Below are positions 16,739 to 25,397 of a stretch of DNA of 64,000 nucleotides, one piece after another. Source of the stretch: CAYZAW01 sp964476505 (lineage in GTDB: Bacteria; Bacillota; Clostridia; Christensenellales; CAG-138); assembly GCA_964476505.1 (NCBI GenBank), contig CAYZAW010000002.1, forward strand, positions 24,430 through 88,429, read 5' to 3'. How positions within the stretch are numbered: the first letter of the stretch is position 1; the number at the start of each line of letters is the position of its first letter. The position numbers and the translations under genes were made by a program. The notes beneath the pieces are model-generated. The model saw only the letters and a list, made by a program, of their open reading frames with translations. It was not told the DNA's origin and made no database searches.

Positions 16739-17799
16739 GAGGCTTTATCCTCCGCGTGCATGATGTGGATGGCATCCGGCAATATCTCCACGCCAACGGT
16801 TTCGCCCACGTCCACAAAGTCCGTGGTGTGCACCGTCCAAAGGTAATCGTCCTGCGCCTGCACGCGAATTTCGTAATGCACGCCCATGAACAGCACGCTT
16901 TTTACCACGCCCACCAAGCCGTTTTCCTTGACACTGCCTGCGGGAATGATATCTACATCCTCAGGCCGCACCACTACCTCTACGGGTACGTTTTCGCCAA
17001 AGCCCTTGTCCACGCAGGTGTATTCCCTGCCGCCGAAGGCCACGCGGAAGTCCTTTAGCATGGTGCCGTCAATGATGTTGCTTTCGCCGATAAAATCTGC
17101 CACGAACGCGTTTTTCGGCTCGTTATAGATATCCTGCGGGGTACCGATCTGCTGGATCACGCCCTCCTTCATGACCACGATGGTGTCGCTCATGGTGAGC
17201 GCCTCCTCTTGATCGTGGGTGACGTAAATAAAGGTGATGCCCAGCTTTTGCTGCATCTTTTTCAATTCTACCTGCATGTTTTTACGAAGCTGCAAGTCCA
17301 GCGCGCCAAGCGGTTCGTCCAACAGCAGCACCTCAGGCTCGTTGACCAGCGCTCTGGCGATCGCCACACGCTGCTGCTGCCCGCCGGAAAGCTCCTCGAT
17401 CCAACGCTTGCCATAGCCCTTTAAATTGACCAACGTAAGCATTTCGTTTACCTTGGCTTCGATCTCGGCCTTGGACTTTTTCTTGAGCTTGAGGCCGAAG
17501 GCTACGTTATCGAACACGTTCAAATGCGGAAACAACGCGTATTTTTGGAATACGGTGTTGACCCTGCGCTTGTAGGGAGGAATCTGCGCCACATCCACGC
17601 CGTCCATCAGCACCTTGCCGGAGGAAGGCATCACAAACCCCGCAATGATGCGAAGCATGGTGGTTTTTCCGCAGCCGGAGGGGCCTAGCAGCGTTAAAAA
17701 CTCTCCGTCCTTGATGTATAAATTCACATGCGCCAGCGCCGCGTCTCCCTCGTAATCCTTGGAAACGTCAAACAACTCTATCAAATGCTTATCGCCCAT
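16735..17799 (-). CDS. potA: polyamine ABC transporter ATP-binding protein PotA
   Basis: This 354-residue ATPase has Walker A GPSGCGKT at 39-46, signature LSGGQQQRVAIARALVNEP, Walker B LLLDEPLGALD and a C-terminal TOBE-like domain (from about 270, VVVRPEDVDIIP). This is the MalK/PotA-type layout. It drives polyamine import with PotB, PotC and PotD. The start is the ATG at 17799, preceded by ACGGAGGAACATTCC and 14 bp after the xre stop. The longer frame would run back into the regulator gene. Confidence 0.95.
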   Translation of the reverse strand: MGDKHLIELFDVSKDYEGDAALAHVNLYIKDGEFLTLLGPSGCGKTTMLRIIAGFVMPSSGKVLMDGVDVAQIPPYKRRVNTVFQKYALFPHLNVFDNVAFGLKLKKKSKAEIEAKVNEMLTLVNLKGYGKRWIEELSGGQQQRVAIARALVNEPEVLLLDEPLGALDLQLRKNMQVELKKMQQKLGITFIYVTHDQEEALTMSDTIVVMKEGVIQQIGTPQDIYNEPKNAFVADFIGESNIIDGTMLKDFRVAFGGREYTCVDKGFGENVPVEVVVRPEDVDIIPAGSVKENGLVGVVKSVLFMGVHYEIRVQAQDDYLWTVHTTDFVDVGETVGVEILPDAIHIMHAEDKAS

Positions 17800-17813
17800 G
17801 GAATGTTCCTCCG

Positions 17814-18353
17814 TTAAAAGCTTGGGGGCGTGGAGACCCAAAGTACCTTCGCCTCCGTTTTGCCCTTGTTTTTGATATAATGCACGTCGTTGGGGCGGAT
17901 GTAAAAGCTTTCGCCCTTTTTTACCCGCAGTTTTCGCTCGCCCAGCCACAGCTCGATACTGCCGGTTAGCACAAAGCCGAATTCCTCTCCCTCATGGGGA
18001 TCGTCCTCATAGCTTTTGCCGCCGGGCGCAAGCCGGATGAGGATGGGCTCCAGCGCGTTTTTCTGCGCGTTGGGAATGAGCCAAGTCACCTCGTTTTGAA
18101 GCTCTGCGTCTTCCTTTACGAACACGTCCTCCGGGCCGTACACAAGCGTTTCCTCCGGTTTTTCGGAGAAGAAGGAGGCGGGGTCGCTCCCCAGCGCCTC
18201 TAAAATATCCATCAGCGTTGCGATAGAAGGAGAGGTCAGGTCGTTTTCCAGCTGGGAGATAAAGCCCTTGGAAAGCTCCGTCCGCGCGGCCAGCTCCTCC
18301 TGCGTTAGCTTCAGCTTTAGCCGCATCCGCTTGATTTTTTCACCGATCTCCAC
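17814..18353 (-). CDS. Xre-family regulator with C-terminal cupin domain (PuuR-like)
   Basis: This 179-residue regulator has an N-terminal helix-turn-helix (LTQEELAARTELSKGFISQLE) and a C-terminal cupin (HEGEEFGFVLTGSIELWLG, then GESFYIRPNDVHYIKNKG). This is the architecture of polyamine regulators such as PuuR. It heads the potABCD operon, so it probably controls polyamine uptake and itself. Two 17-bp palindromes just upstream (18376-18429) are the likely targets. The start is set at the GTG at 18353, which has AAAGGAG five bases upstream. ATG codons 7 and 10 codons earlier are possible, but the first lies inside the palindrome. Confidence 0.88.
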   Translation of the reverse strand: MEIGEKIKRMRLKLKLTQEELAARTELSKGFISQLENDLTSPSIATLMDILEALGSDPASFFSEKPEETLVYGPEDVFVKEDAELQNEVTWLIPNAQKNALEPILIRLAPGGKSYEDDPHEGEEFGFVLTGSIELWLGERKLRVKKGESFYIRPNDVHYIKNKGKTEAKVLWVSTPPSF

Positions 18354-18375
18354 GCCTGCTCCTTTCTCACACATC

Positions 18376-18429
18376 CTAAACAAAAAGTTTAGTGCTGCTA
18401 CCCTTGCACATTCTAAACTTGAAGTTTAG
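18376..18429 (-). promoter_or_regulatory. paired operator palindromes of the xre-pot operon
   Basis: Two 17-bp inverted repeats, CTAAACAAAAAGTTTAG (18376-18392) and CTAAACTTGAAGTTTAG (18413-18429), share arms CTAAAC/GTTTAG with centres 37 bp apart. A further half site, CTAAAC, lies at 18435-18440. A candidate -10 box, TAGAAT, overlaps the second palindrome on the minus strand. They sit 23 bp upstream of the regulator start and are most simply its binding sites, acting in autoregulation. Confidence 0.75.
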
Positions 18430-18542
18430 TTTTCCTAAACACAAACAGATACATTTAAACATAAGCCCATGCGCTTGTCAACAGGTATTCTCGCGTAAAA
18501 CGACATAAAATTCTCGCGCAAAAATGATAATGAAGGAAGACG

Positions 18543-18660
18543 GACAATCCCCACCGCCTGCAGCGGAGCCCCTTTGCCTAAGGGGTCTCTTGGTTGCTAC
18601 GAAAAAGCCTCCTTTGGCAAAGGAGATGGCACGGTGAAGCCGTGACGGAGGATTGTTGCT
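18543..18660. repeat. clostridial GGACAATCC...GGATTGTTGC intergenic repeat
   Basis: Ends ACAATCC and GGATTGT are inverted. Between them lie stems CCCCTTTGCC/AAGGGG, CTCCTTTGGCAAAGGAG and CACGGTGAAGCCGTG. Elements of this style (CTCCTTTGGCAAAGGAG followed by a G-C-rich CGxxGAAGCCG stem) are scattered in many gut Clostridia genomes. A remnant, ACCTGCGGCGGAGTCT, occurs near 61833-61848. No coding capacity is evident. Confidence 0.65.
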
Positions 18661-18666
18661 TTTTGC

Positions 18667-18822
18667 GGGTCGCCCACTGGGCGACCCCTACAAACGAATA
18701 TAAAACAAAAAACGTTACAGGAACGGCAATATCTGCTATCCAGTAACGTTTTGTTGAAAGTTTTTTGGAGTTCTTAGAACCTTTTTTACAAAAAAGGTTC
18801 TAAGCCGTGCCCCGCCGGAGGC
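18667..18822 (-). repeat. composite three-hairpin 3' element, copy B
   Basis: Three units in order: GGGTCGCCC/GGGCGACCC followed by CCTACAAAC (18667-18694); a GTTACAGGA-type stem, AACGTTAC/GTAACGTT (18711-18750); and a 15-bp stem, CTTAGAACCTTTTTT/AAAAAAGGTTCTAAG (18773-18804), ending in a GCCGGAGGC box. The same order recurs at 61899-62038. The GGAGGC end lies 8 bp past the glnQ stop, so in that transcript it is a terminator-like 3' UTR. Confidence 0.75.
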
Positions 18823-18829
18823 ACGTACC

Positions 18830-19555
18830 CTATTGCAGCACCTTCGAAAGGAAATCCTGCAAGCGGGGGTTCTTGGGGTTGGCAAACAGCTCTGCGGGCT
18901 TGTTTTCCTCCAGCACTTGACCGTCGGACATAAACAAGCAGCGGGTGGCGACCTCCTTGGCAAAGCCCATTTCGTGGGTAACGACCACCATCGTCATGCC
19001 CTCGCGCGCCAGCTCCTTCATGACCTCCAGCACCTCGCCAACCATTTCCGGGTCGAGGGCGCTGGTGGGTTCGTCAAAAAGCATTACCTCGGGGTTCATG
19101 GCAAGCGCACGCACGATGGCGATACGCTGCTGCTGCCCGCCGGAAAGCTGCGCGGGGTAAACGTCTGCCTTGTCGGGCAGGCCGATGCGCTCCAGTAAAC
19201 GCGTGGCGGTGTCGTTGGCTTCTTCAAGGGTCATCAGCTTTTGCTTGACCGGCGCCAGCGTAATGTTTTCCCGAATGGTTTTATGCGGGAACAGGTTGAA
19301 CTGCTGGAACACCATGCCCATGCGGCGGCGCACCTTGTCTACATCCACGCCGGGCCGGTTGATCTGCTCACCGTCAAGGTATACCTCGCCGGAGGTAGGC
19401 GTTTCCAACAGGTTTAGGCAGCGCAAAAACGTGCTTTTGCCACAGCCGGAGGGCCCGATAATAACTACCTTTTCGCCCTTCGCTATGGTTTGCGTTACGC
19501 CGTTTACGGCCTTGATAGAACCAAAATGCTTGTGCAGGTCATTAACGGTTATCAC
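18830..19555 (-). CDS. glnQ: polar amino-acid ABC transporter ATP-binding protein
   Basis: This 241-residue ATPase has Walker A GPSGCGKS (34-41), signature LSGGQQQRIAIVRALAMNP, Walker B VMLFDEPTSALDPEMVGEV and switch His in VVVTHEMGFAKEV. All are typical of the GlnQ/HisP family. It energises uptake of glutamine or another polar amino acid with the permease and binding protein encoded just upstream. It overlaps the permease gene end by 14 bp and is the last gene of glnH-glnP-glnQ. The substrate is uncertain. Confidence 0.92.
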   Translation of the reverse strand: MITVNDLHKHFGSIKAVNGVTQTIAKGEKVVIIGPSGCGKSTFLRCLNLLETPTSGEVYLDGEQINRPGVDVDKVRRRMGMVFQQFNLFPHKTIRENITLAPVKQKLMTLEEANDTATRLLERIGLPDKADVYPAQLSGGQQQRIAIVRALAMNPEVMLFDEPTSALDPEMVGEVLEVMKELAREGMTMVVVTHEMGFAKEVATRCLFMSDGQVLEENKPAELFANPKNPRLQDFLSKVLQ

Positions 19556-20240
19556 TCTTTGCCAGCCTCCTCTCCAGTTTACGCAGCCCCCACGTCATCA
19601 GCATCACAAATGCTAAGTAAATCAGTGCGATGAATAAAAGCGGTACCAGTGCGCTGTACGTGCGGGATTTGATAAGCGTTGCCGCGTAGGTCAAATCCTC
19701 AATGGCAATGTAGCCCACGATGGCAGTTTCTTTAAACAGCACGATGGCCTCGTTGCCCAACGCCGGCAGTATGTTTTTAATGGCCTGCGGCAATACGATG
19801 AGCTGCATGGTTTGGTTGTTGGTAAGCCCCAAGGAGCGCCCGGCCTCCGTTTGCCCAACGTTTACCGCCATAATGCCCGCCCGGATGATCTCCGCCACAT
19901 ACGCGCCGGAGTTGATGCCAAACGCCAGCATTGCCACAAACACCATTTTGTCGAAGCCAACGGAAGCAAATACCACAAAGGCAAATATCATTACCTGCAC
20001 CATCATAGGCGTGCCGCGAATAACGGTTAGGTACACATCGCAAAGCACCTCCAACGGCTTGAGCTTTTTGTTGTCCTTGGCGTACACCTTGCAAATGGCT
20101 ACCAGCGCCCCTAAAACGATGCCTAAAATGGCAGCGCCAAAGGTGATGATAAGCGTGTTTCCCAGCCCTTCCAAATACAGCATATACCGCTGGTTGGCGA
20201 TGATATTGTCGTATATCTGCTGCCCCAAATTATTCCACAT
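19542..20240 (-). CDS. glnP: polar amino-acid ABC transporter permease
   Basis: This 232-residue membrane protein belongs to the HisM/GlnP type. It has the family entry motif YLEGLGNTLIITFGA, the conserved RGTPMMVQ segment, and the EAA region in GRSLGLTNNQTMQLIVLPQAIKNILP, with about five helices. It forms the amino-acid channel with the GlnQ ATPase. GGAGGTATG precedes the ATG. It lies 129 bp after glnH, with a hairpin in between that probably lowers its expression relative to the binding protein. Confidence 0.92.
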   Translation of the reverse strand: MWNNLGQQIYDNIIANQRYMLYLEGLGNTLIITFGAAILGIVLGALVAICKVYAKDNKKLKPLEVLCDVYLTVIRGTPMMVQVMIFAFVVFASVGFDKMVFVAMLAFGINSGAYVAEIIRAGIMAVNVGQTEAGRSLGLTNNQTMQLIVLPQAIKNILPALGNEAIVLFKETAIVGYIAIEDLTYAATLIKSRTYSALVPLLFIALIYLAFVMLMTWGLRKLERRLAKSDNR

Positions 20241-20306
20241 ACATACCTCCGGTTAAACGCTTGGGCAAATTGTCGGTAAATAGGTTCCCCCTGTTAGGAA
20301 CGAGAG

Positions 20307-20334
20307 AAGCAGAGGGAAATGCTTCCCTCTGCTT
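20307..20334 (-). terminator. intra-operon hairpin between glnH and glnP
   Basis: AAGCAGAGGGAA (20307-20318), loop ATGC, and TTCCCTCTGCTT (20323-20334) form a perfect 12-bp stem. There is no long T tract on the minus strand after it. It is best read as an mRNA-stabilising or leaky stop structure that gives more binding protein than permease. Confidence 0.6.
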
Positions 20335-20369
20335 ATGAAGCTTTGTTTACAATACGGTTCGTAATTCCA

Positions 20370-21143
20370 TTAGCCTGCGGAAGCCGCCATGTGCTTTTCG
20401 ATGAGGGCGTCCACGGTGCCGTCTGCAAGGAGCTTCTCTAAGACCTTATCCACAACGGGCTTCAGGTCGCTGTCCTTGGCGATGGCGATGGCGTACTGCT
20501 CCTCGGTAAGCGGGGTGTCTAAGATCTTCAGGCCTGCGTTGGCGGAAACGATCTGCTGGGCAGGCATAGCATCGATAACCACGGCGTCTAGCTGACCGTT
20601 TGCAAGCGCTAAACCGGCATCAGCACCAGTCTTCAAACGCTGGATGGTAGCGCCCTCTACGTAATCGGAAGCATACAGGTCGCCGGTGGTGCCCATCTGC
20701 ACGCCGATGTTTTTGCCGGTGAGGTCTTCAACGGTAGCAATGGCGCTGCCCTCGGGCACGATGATCATCTGTGCGGTATCTACATAGTTGATGGAGAAAT
20801 CAACGCTCTTTGCGCGTTCCTCGGTGGCGGTCATGCCCGCAACGCCAAGGTCGCCCTTACCGGTCTGCACGGCGGCAACGATGCCGTCAAAGTCCATATC
20901 CACTACTTCCAGCGTAACGCCAAGCTCGTCCGCAACAGCCTGCGCGATCTCAACGTCTACACCGGCAACGGCGTTGTCCGCACCAAGGTATTCAAAGGGC
21001 GCGAAAGCGGCGTTGGTGAGCATGGTGATCTTACCGTTCTTTTTGATTTGCTCAACTGCGCTCTTCTGACCGCAAGCGGCAAACAGCATGGATACCAGCG
21101 CCAGCGCCAGCACCAGGGCAACAAATTTCACTGTTTTCTTCAT
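20370..21143 (-). CDS. glnH: polar amino-acid-binding lipoprotein
   Basis: This 257-residue solute-binding lipoprotein has a signal peptide with lipobox FAAC, then the family-3 pattern ITMLTNAAFAPFEYLG, a GVDVEIAQAVADELG segment and DLGVAGMTATEERAKSVDFS with the ligand-contacting residues. It captures polar amino acids and delivers them to GlnP/GlnQ. The glutamine specificity in the symbol is a family guess. The ATG at 21143 has GAGGAGGAG upstream. The longer frame adds ten residues ahead of the signal peptide. Confidence 0.9.
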   Translation of the reverse strand: MKKTVKFVALVLALALVSMLFAACGQKSAVEQIKKNGKITMLTNAAFAPFEYLGADNAVAGVDVEIAQAVADELGVTLEVVDMDFDGIVAAVQTGKGDLGVAGMTATEERAKSVDFSINYVDTAQMIIVPEGSAIATVEDLTGKNIGVQMGTTGDLYASDYVEGATIQRLKTGADAGLALANGQLDAVVIDAMPAQQIVSANAGLKILDTPLTEEQYAIAIAKDSDLKPVVDKVLEKLLADGTVDALIEKHMAASAG

Positions 21144-21197
21144 AATAAACTCCTCCTCAATGGCTCTTGCCATATTGTTATCATTGATACATGCATA

Positions 21198-21225
21198 ATT
21201 ATACCCACACTTTTGAAAAAATCAA
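21198..21225 (-). promoter_or_regulatory. glnHPQ promoter
   Basis: On the minus strand, TTGATT (21220-21225) and TATAAT (21198-21203) are 16 bp apart, giving a start about 50 bp before the glnH ATG. Confidence 0.7.
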
Positions 21226-21415
21226 GGGGTTTTTGCAAATTAATTTCATTATTTTTGCATGTTTATGCGCATAACCGTATATTTAAGCGAATATTCCGTA
21301 TAAAGTTACAGTTTGTGTGCATGGCATTTCTTATAAAAGCGAAGCAATATGCACCGAGGCCTATGTAAGAAAAAGAACTTGCTGTGTCGTAAGTGTAACG
21401 TGATGTGCGTGCTGA

Positions 21416-21445
21416 TTGCGGGAGGGCATTGCCGCGTGCTATAAT
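21416..21445 (+). promoter_or_regulatory. candidate secA promoter
   Basis: TATAAT at 21440-21445, with a weak -35 (TTGCGG, 21416-21421) 18 bp upstream. The rest of the 350-bp gap between glnH and secA is AT-rich, and no further feature was seen in it. Confidence 0.5.
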
Positions 21446-21492
21446 AATAGGAATTTAAATAATGGAGGAATCCGCGCAGGCGGTATAGTGCC

Positions 21493-24240
21493 ATGGGATT
21501 ATTCGATAAGCTTCTGGGGAACACCCCCGAGGCAAAGCTGAAAAAGCTGAACCCTTATGTAGATAAGATCAACGGCTTGGAGCCGGAATACCAAGCGCTT
21601 TCCGATGGACAGCTTAGGGATAAGACCCGGCAGTTCAAGGAACGCCTGTCTGCCGGAGAAACGCTGGACGACCTACTGCCCGAGGCCTTTGCAGCCGTTC
21701 GGGAGGCAGCGCGCCGCACCGTGGGCATGCGCCATTTTGACGTGCAGCTGTTAGGCGGCATCGTGCTGCATCAGGGCAGAATCGCCGAAATGAAAACCGG
21801 CGAGGGCAAAACCTTGGTGGCAACGCTGCCCGCGTATTTGAACGCGCTGACGGGTAAAGGCGTGCACATCGTGACCGTGAACGATTATTTGGCAAAGCGC
21901 GACGCGCAGTGGATGGGCAAGATCCACCGCTTCCTTGGCCTTACCGTGGGCTGCGTGCTGCATGAGCTGGATAACGACGAGCGCCGGGAGGCTTACAACT
22001 GCGACATCACCTACGGCACAAACAACGAGATGGGCTTTGACTACCTGCGCGATAACATGGTGGTCTACCGGGAGCAAATGGTACAGCGCGAGCTTGCCTA
22101 CGCCATCGTGGACGAGGTAGACAGCATCCTGATCGACGAAGCGAGAACCCCGCTTATCATTTCCGGGCACGGCGAAGAAAGCACGGAGCTGTACCAGAAG
22201 GCGGACAGATTCGTTCGCAAGCTGGAGCGCGGGCCGGACGTTGAAAAACGCTCCCGCGTGGAAGAAATGATGGAAGAGGAAGAAGAGGAACAGGGCGATT
22301 ATGTGGTAGACCCCAAGGCCAAGACCGTGCGTCTCACCCAAGAGGGCATCACAAAGGCCGAGGCGTACTTTAATATCGAAAGCTTGGGCGATACGGAAAA
22401 TACCGAGCTGTACCACCACATCATGCAGGCCATGAAGGCACATGCCATCTTCCGCAAGGATATCGACTATGTGGTGCAGGACGGGCAGGTTTTGATCGTA
22501 GACGAATTTACCGGCCGCCTCATGCTTGGCAGGCGCTTTAGCGAGGGCTTGCATCAGGCATTGGAGGCCAAGGAGGGCGTGAAGGTAGAGCGTGAAAACA
22601 AAACGCTGGCTACTATCACCTTCCAGAACTATTTCCGCATGTACGGCAAGCTTGCCGGTATGACGGGTACCGCCAAAACCGAGGAAGCGGAGTTCACCGG
22701 CATTTACGATTTGGACGTTGTGGAGATTCCCACCAACCGGGATATGATCCGTATCGACAACAACGACGTGGTGTATACCACGGAAAAGGGCAAGTTCCGG
22801 GCGGTGGTGGACGAGATCGTAAAGGTGCACAAAACGGGGCAGCCCATACTGGTTGGCACAATCTCCGTGGAGCGAAGCGAATATCTCTCCGCACTGTTGA
22901 CCCGCGCCGGGGTGGAGCACCGGGTGCTAAACGCCAAGCAGCATGCTAAAGAAGCTGAGATCGTGGCGCAGGCAGGCAAATATGGCACCGTGACCATCGC
23001 CACCAATATGGCAGGCCGTGGTACGGATATCCTCTTGGGCGGCAACCCGGATTACCTTGCCCGGCAAAAGCTTCGGCAAGAGGGCATGGAGGATGCACTC
23101 ATCGAAGAAGCCACAGGCCATGCCGATACTTCGGATATGGAAATATTGGCTGCCCGCAGCAAATACGATTCCTATTATAAAAGCTTTAAGCAGCAAACGG
23201 ACGCAGAGCACGACAAGGTGGTTTCCTTGGGAGGCTTACACATCATCGGCACGGAGCGGCACGAAAGCCGCCGTATCGACAACCAGCTTCGCGGCCGCAG
23301 CGGCCGTCAGGGAGACCCCGGCAGCACGCGCTTTTACGTATCCTTGGAGGATGAGCTCATGCGCCGCTTTGGGGCGGACAGAGTCAAGCTGATGATGGAA
23401 AAGCTCACACCGGACGACGATATCCCCATCGAGCTTGGCATGATCTCCAAACAGATCGAAGGCGCACAAAAGCGGGTGGAGCTGCATAACTTTGAGATCC
23501 GTAAAAACGTGCTGCGCTACGACGATGTTATGAACAAGCAGCGCGAGATCATCTACGGTCAGCGCCGCCGGGTGCTCATGGGCGAGGACATCCACGGCTC
23601 CATTTTGGAGATGCTAAGCGGCGTGGTAGACGATTTGACCGCCACCTACTGCCCCGGGCACACCTATCCCGAGGAATGGGACTTGGCAGGCTTCTCCGAA
23701 GCTGTGGAGGATATTTGCTACCAGCCCCATGCCATGCTCTTTAAAAAGGAAGAAATAGAAGCGCTGGATCAAAAGATCGTGCAGCAGCGCCTAAAAGCCT
23801 ATGTGCAGGAGCGCTATCAGCAGAAGGAAGACGAGATCAAATCTGCCGGTGCGGACATGAGCGAGGTGGAGCGCGTGGTGCTGCTGCGCGCGGTAGACAG
23901 CCACTGGATGGATCACATCGACGCGATGGATCAGTTAAAGCAGGGCATATCGCTTCGCGCCTATGGCCAGCAAGACCCGGTAAATGCCTACACGCAGGAG
24001 GGTTTCGATATGTTCGACGCTATGGTGTCGGAAATTCGAAACGAAACCGTGCGAGTGCTGATGCGGGTAAAGATCAATCAAAAGCCCATGGAGCGGGAGC
24101 AACTGGCAAAGCCCATCGAGCCTTCGGGAGACGGCACAAACGAACCTAAGCGCAGCCGTGCCGGGGAAATCGGACGCAACGCGCCCTGCCCCTGCGGCAG
24201 CGGCAAAAAGTATAAGCAGTGCTGCGGCAAGGGAAAATAA
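21493..24240 (+). CDS. secA: preprotein translocase ATPase SecA
   Basis: This 915-residue motor pushes preproteins through SecYEG. It starts MGLFDKLLG as in most SecA proteins, with Walker A MKTGEGKT at 100-107, the DEVDSILIDEARTPLIISG helicase segment, the cross-linking domain with an acidic insert (EEMMEEEEEEQGDY), TNMAGRGTDILLGG, and the RGRSGRQGDPG motif. It ends with the zinc-binding CPCGSGKKYKQCCG tail that binds SecB or phospholipid. It is full length, with 24 bp to prfB, which is the usual order in Firmicutes. Confidence 0.97.
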   Translation: MGLFDKLLGNTPEAKLKKLNPYVDKINGLEPEYQALSDGQLRDKTRQFKERLSAGETLDDLLPEAFAAVREAARRTVGMRHFDVQLLGGIVLHQGRIAEMKTGEGKTLVATLPAYLNALTGKGVHIVTVNDYLAKRDAQWMGKIHRFLGLTVGCVLHELDNDERREAYNCDITYGTNNEMGFDYLRDNMVVYREQMVQRELAYAIVDEVDSILIDEARTPLIISGHGEESTELYQKADRFVRKLERGPDVEKRSRVEEMMEEEEEEQGDYVVDPKAKTVRLTQEGITKAEAYFNIESLGDTENTELYHHIMQAMKAHAIFRKDIDYVVQDGQVLIVDEFTGRLMLGRRFSEGLHQALEAKEGVKVERENKTLATITFQNYFRMYGKLAGMTGTAKTEEAEFTGIYDLDVVEIPTNRDMIRIDNNDVVYTTEKGKFRAVVDEIVKVHKTGQPILVGTISVERSEYLSALLTRAGVEHRVLNAKQHAKEAEIVAQAGKYGTVTIATNMAGRGTDILLGGNPDYLARQKLRQEGMEDALIEEATGHADTSDMEILAARSKYDSYYKSFKQQTDAEHDKVVSLGGLHIIGTERHESRRIDNQLRGRSGRQGDPGSTRFYVSLEDELMRRFGADRVKLMMEKLTPDDDIPIELGMISKQIEGAQKRVELHNFEIRKNVLRYDDVMNKQREIIYGQRRRVLMGEDIHGSILEMLSGVVDDLTATYCPGHTYPEEWDLAGFSEAVEDICYQPHAMLFKKEEIEALDQKIVQQRLKAYVQERYQQKEDEIKSAGADMSEVERVVLLRAVDSHWMDHIDAMDQLKQGISLRAYGQQDPVNAYTQEGFDMFDAMVSEIRNETVRVLMRVKINQKPMEREQLAKPIEPSGDGTNEPKRSRAGEIGRNAPCPCGSGKKYKQCCGKGK

Positions 24241-24264
24241 GGCTGTATAAGGGGAGTGGCAACT

Positions 24265-25365
24265 TTGATATTGTTGGATGAATACAAGCAGCAGCTGGCG
24301 GCCTGCACGCAGACCCTAAAGGAAGCGGGCGTCAACATGAATGTGACCGGCTTGAAAAGCGAGCTTGCCGGGCTGGAGGAGCAGATGGGCGCGCCCGGTT
24401 TCTGGGACGATGTGGACGCTGCCAATAAGGTGAACCAGCGAGTAAAAGCACTGCAAAGCAAGATCGGCAAGTACGAAAAGCTCACAGCCTCCGGCGAGGA
24501 CATCGCAGCCTTGATGGAAATGATCGAGGAAGCGGAAGACGAGTCCATGCTGCCGGAGCTGGAGGGCGAATACAAGCGCTTTGCCGCGGCAGTGGAGGAA
24601 ACGAGACTGTCAACGCTACTGAAGGGCGAGTATGACGGCAGCAACGCCGTGCTCTCCCTCCACGCAGGCGCAGGCGGCACGGAGGCGCAGGACTGGGTAC
24701 AGATGCTTTACCGCATGTATACCCGGTATTGCGAGCGCCGGGGCTGGGCGGTAAAGGAGCTGGATCTTTTAGATGGCGACGAAGCGGGTATCAAATCCGT
24801 CACCTTCGAGGTGGACGGGGATTCCGCATACGGGTATTTAAAAGCGGAGAAGGGCGTGCACCGGCTGGTGCGCATTTCTCCCTTCGATTCCTCCGGCAGG
24901 CGGCATACCTCCTTTGCCTCGCTGGACGTGACCCCCATATTTGACGACGACGACAACAGCATCGTGATCGATCCGGACGATATCCGGGTGGACACCTACC
25001 GTTCCAGCGGCGCGGGCGGGCAGCATGTTAACAAAACCTCCTCCGCCATCCGCATCACGCACAACCCGACGGGAATCGTGGTGCAGTGCCAGAACGAGCG
25101 CAGCCAACTGCAAAACAAAGAAACCGCCATGCGCATGCTAAAGGGCAAGCTTTTAGAGGTGCAGGAGCGGGAGCGCATGGAGCAGATGGCCTCCATCAAA
25201 GGCGAAATGAAAAAGATCGAGTGGGGCAGCCAGATCCGCTCGTATGTATTCCAACCCTACACGTTGGTGAAGGATCACCGTACCAACGCGGAAAACGGCA
25301 ATATCCAAGCGGTGATGGACGGCGAGCTGGATAACTTCATCAACGCGTATCTGGCCCAAAGCTAG
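24265..25365 (+). CDS. prfB: peptide chain release factor 2
   Basis: RF2 terminates translation at UGA and UAA. The peptidyl-hydrolysis motif GGQ lies in SSGAGGQHVNK, and the RF2-type stop-codon reader SPF lies in VRISPFDSSGRRHTSF. The length (366 residues) is normal. The N-terminal helix is encoded continuously, so the autoregulatory +1 frameshift found in many prfB genes is absent. The start is uncertain: GGAG at 24253-24256 fits the TTG at 24265 (8-base spacing) better than the GTG at 24256, which it touches. It is probably cotranscribed with secA. Confidence 0.95.
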   Translation: MILLDEYKQQLAACTQTLKEAGVNMNVTGLKSELAGLEEQMGAPGFWDDVDAANKVNQRVKALQSKIGKYEKLTASGEDIAALMEMIEEAEDESMLPELEGEYKRFAAAVEETRLSTLLKGEYDGSNAVLSLHAGAGGTEAQDWVQMLYRMYTRYCERRGWAVKELDLLDGDEAGIKSVTFEVDGDSAYGYLKAEKGVHRLVRISPFDSSGRRHTSFASLDVTPIFDDDDNSIVIDPDDIRVDTYRSSGAGGQHVNKTSSAIRITHNPTGIVVQCQNERSQLQNKETAMRMLKGKLLEVQERERMEQMASIKGEMKKIEWGSQIRSYVFQPYTLVKDHRTNAENGNIQAVMDGELDNFINAYLAQS

Positions 25366-25397
25366 CGGCAGCAGAGCAGCAACAGAATAGGAGCAGT

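Noticed and set aside
21751..22920. 389-codon open frame antisense to secA
   Set aside because: It lies fully opposite conserved secA domains, has no family signature and no ribosome site, and reflects codon bias of the real gene.
24243..24268. possible RF2 programmed frameshift (CTTTGA near GGGGAG)
   Set aside because: The only upstream frame that reaches this TGA is closed by TAA at 24248, so no short leader protein exists, and the spacing from the GGGGAG is too long.
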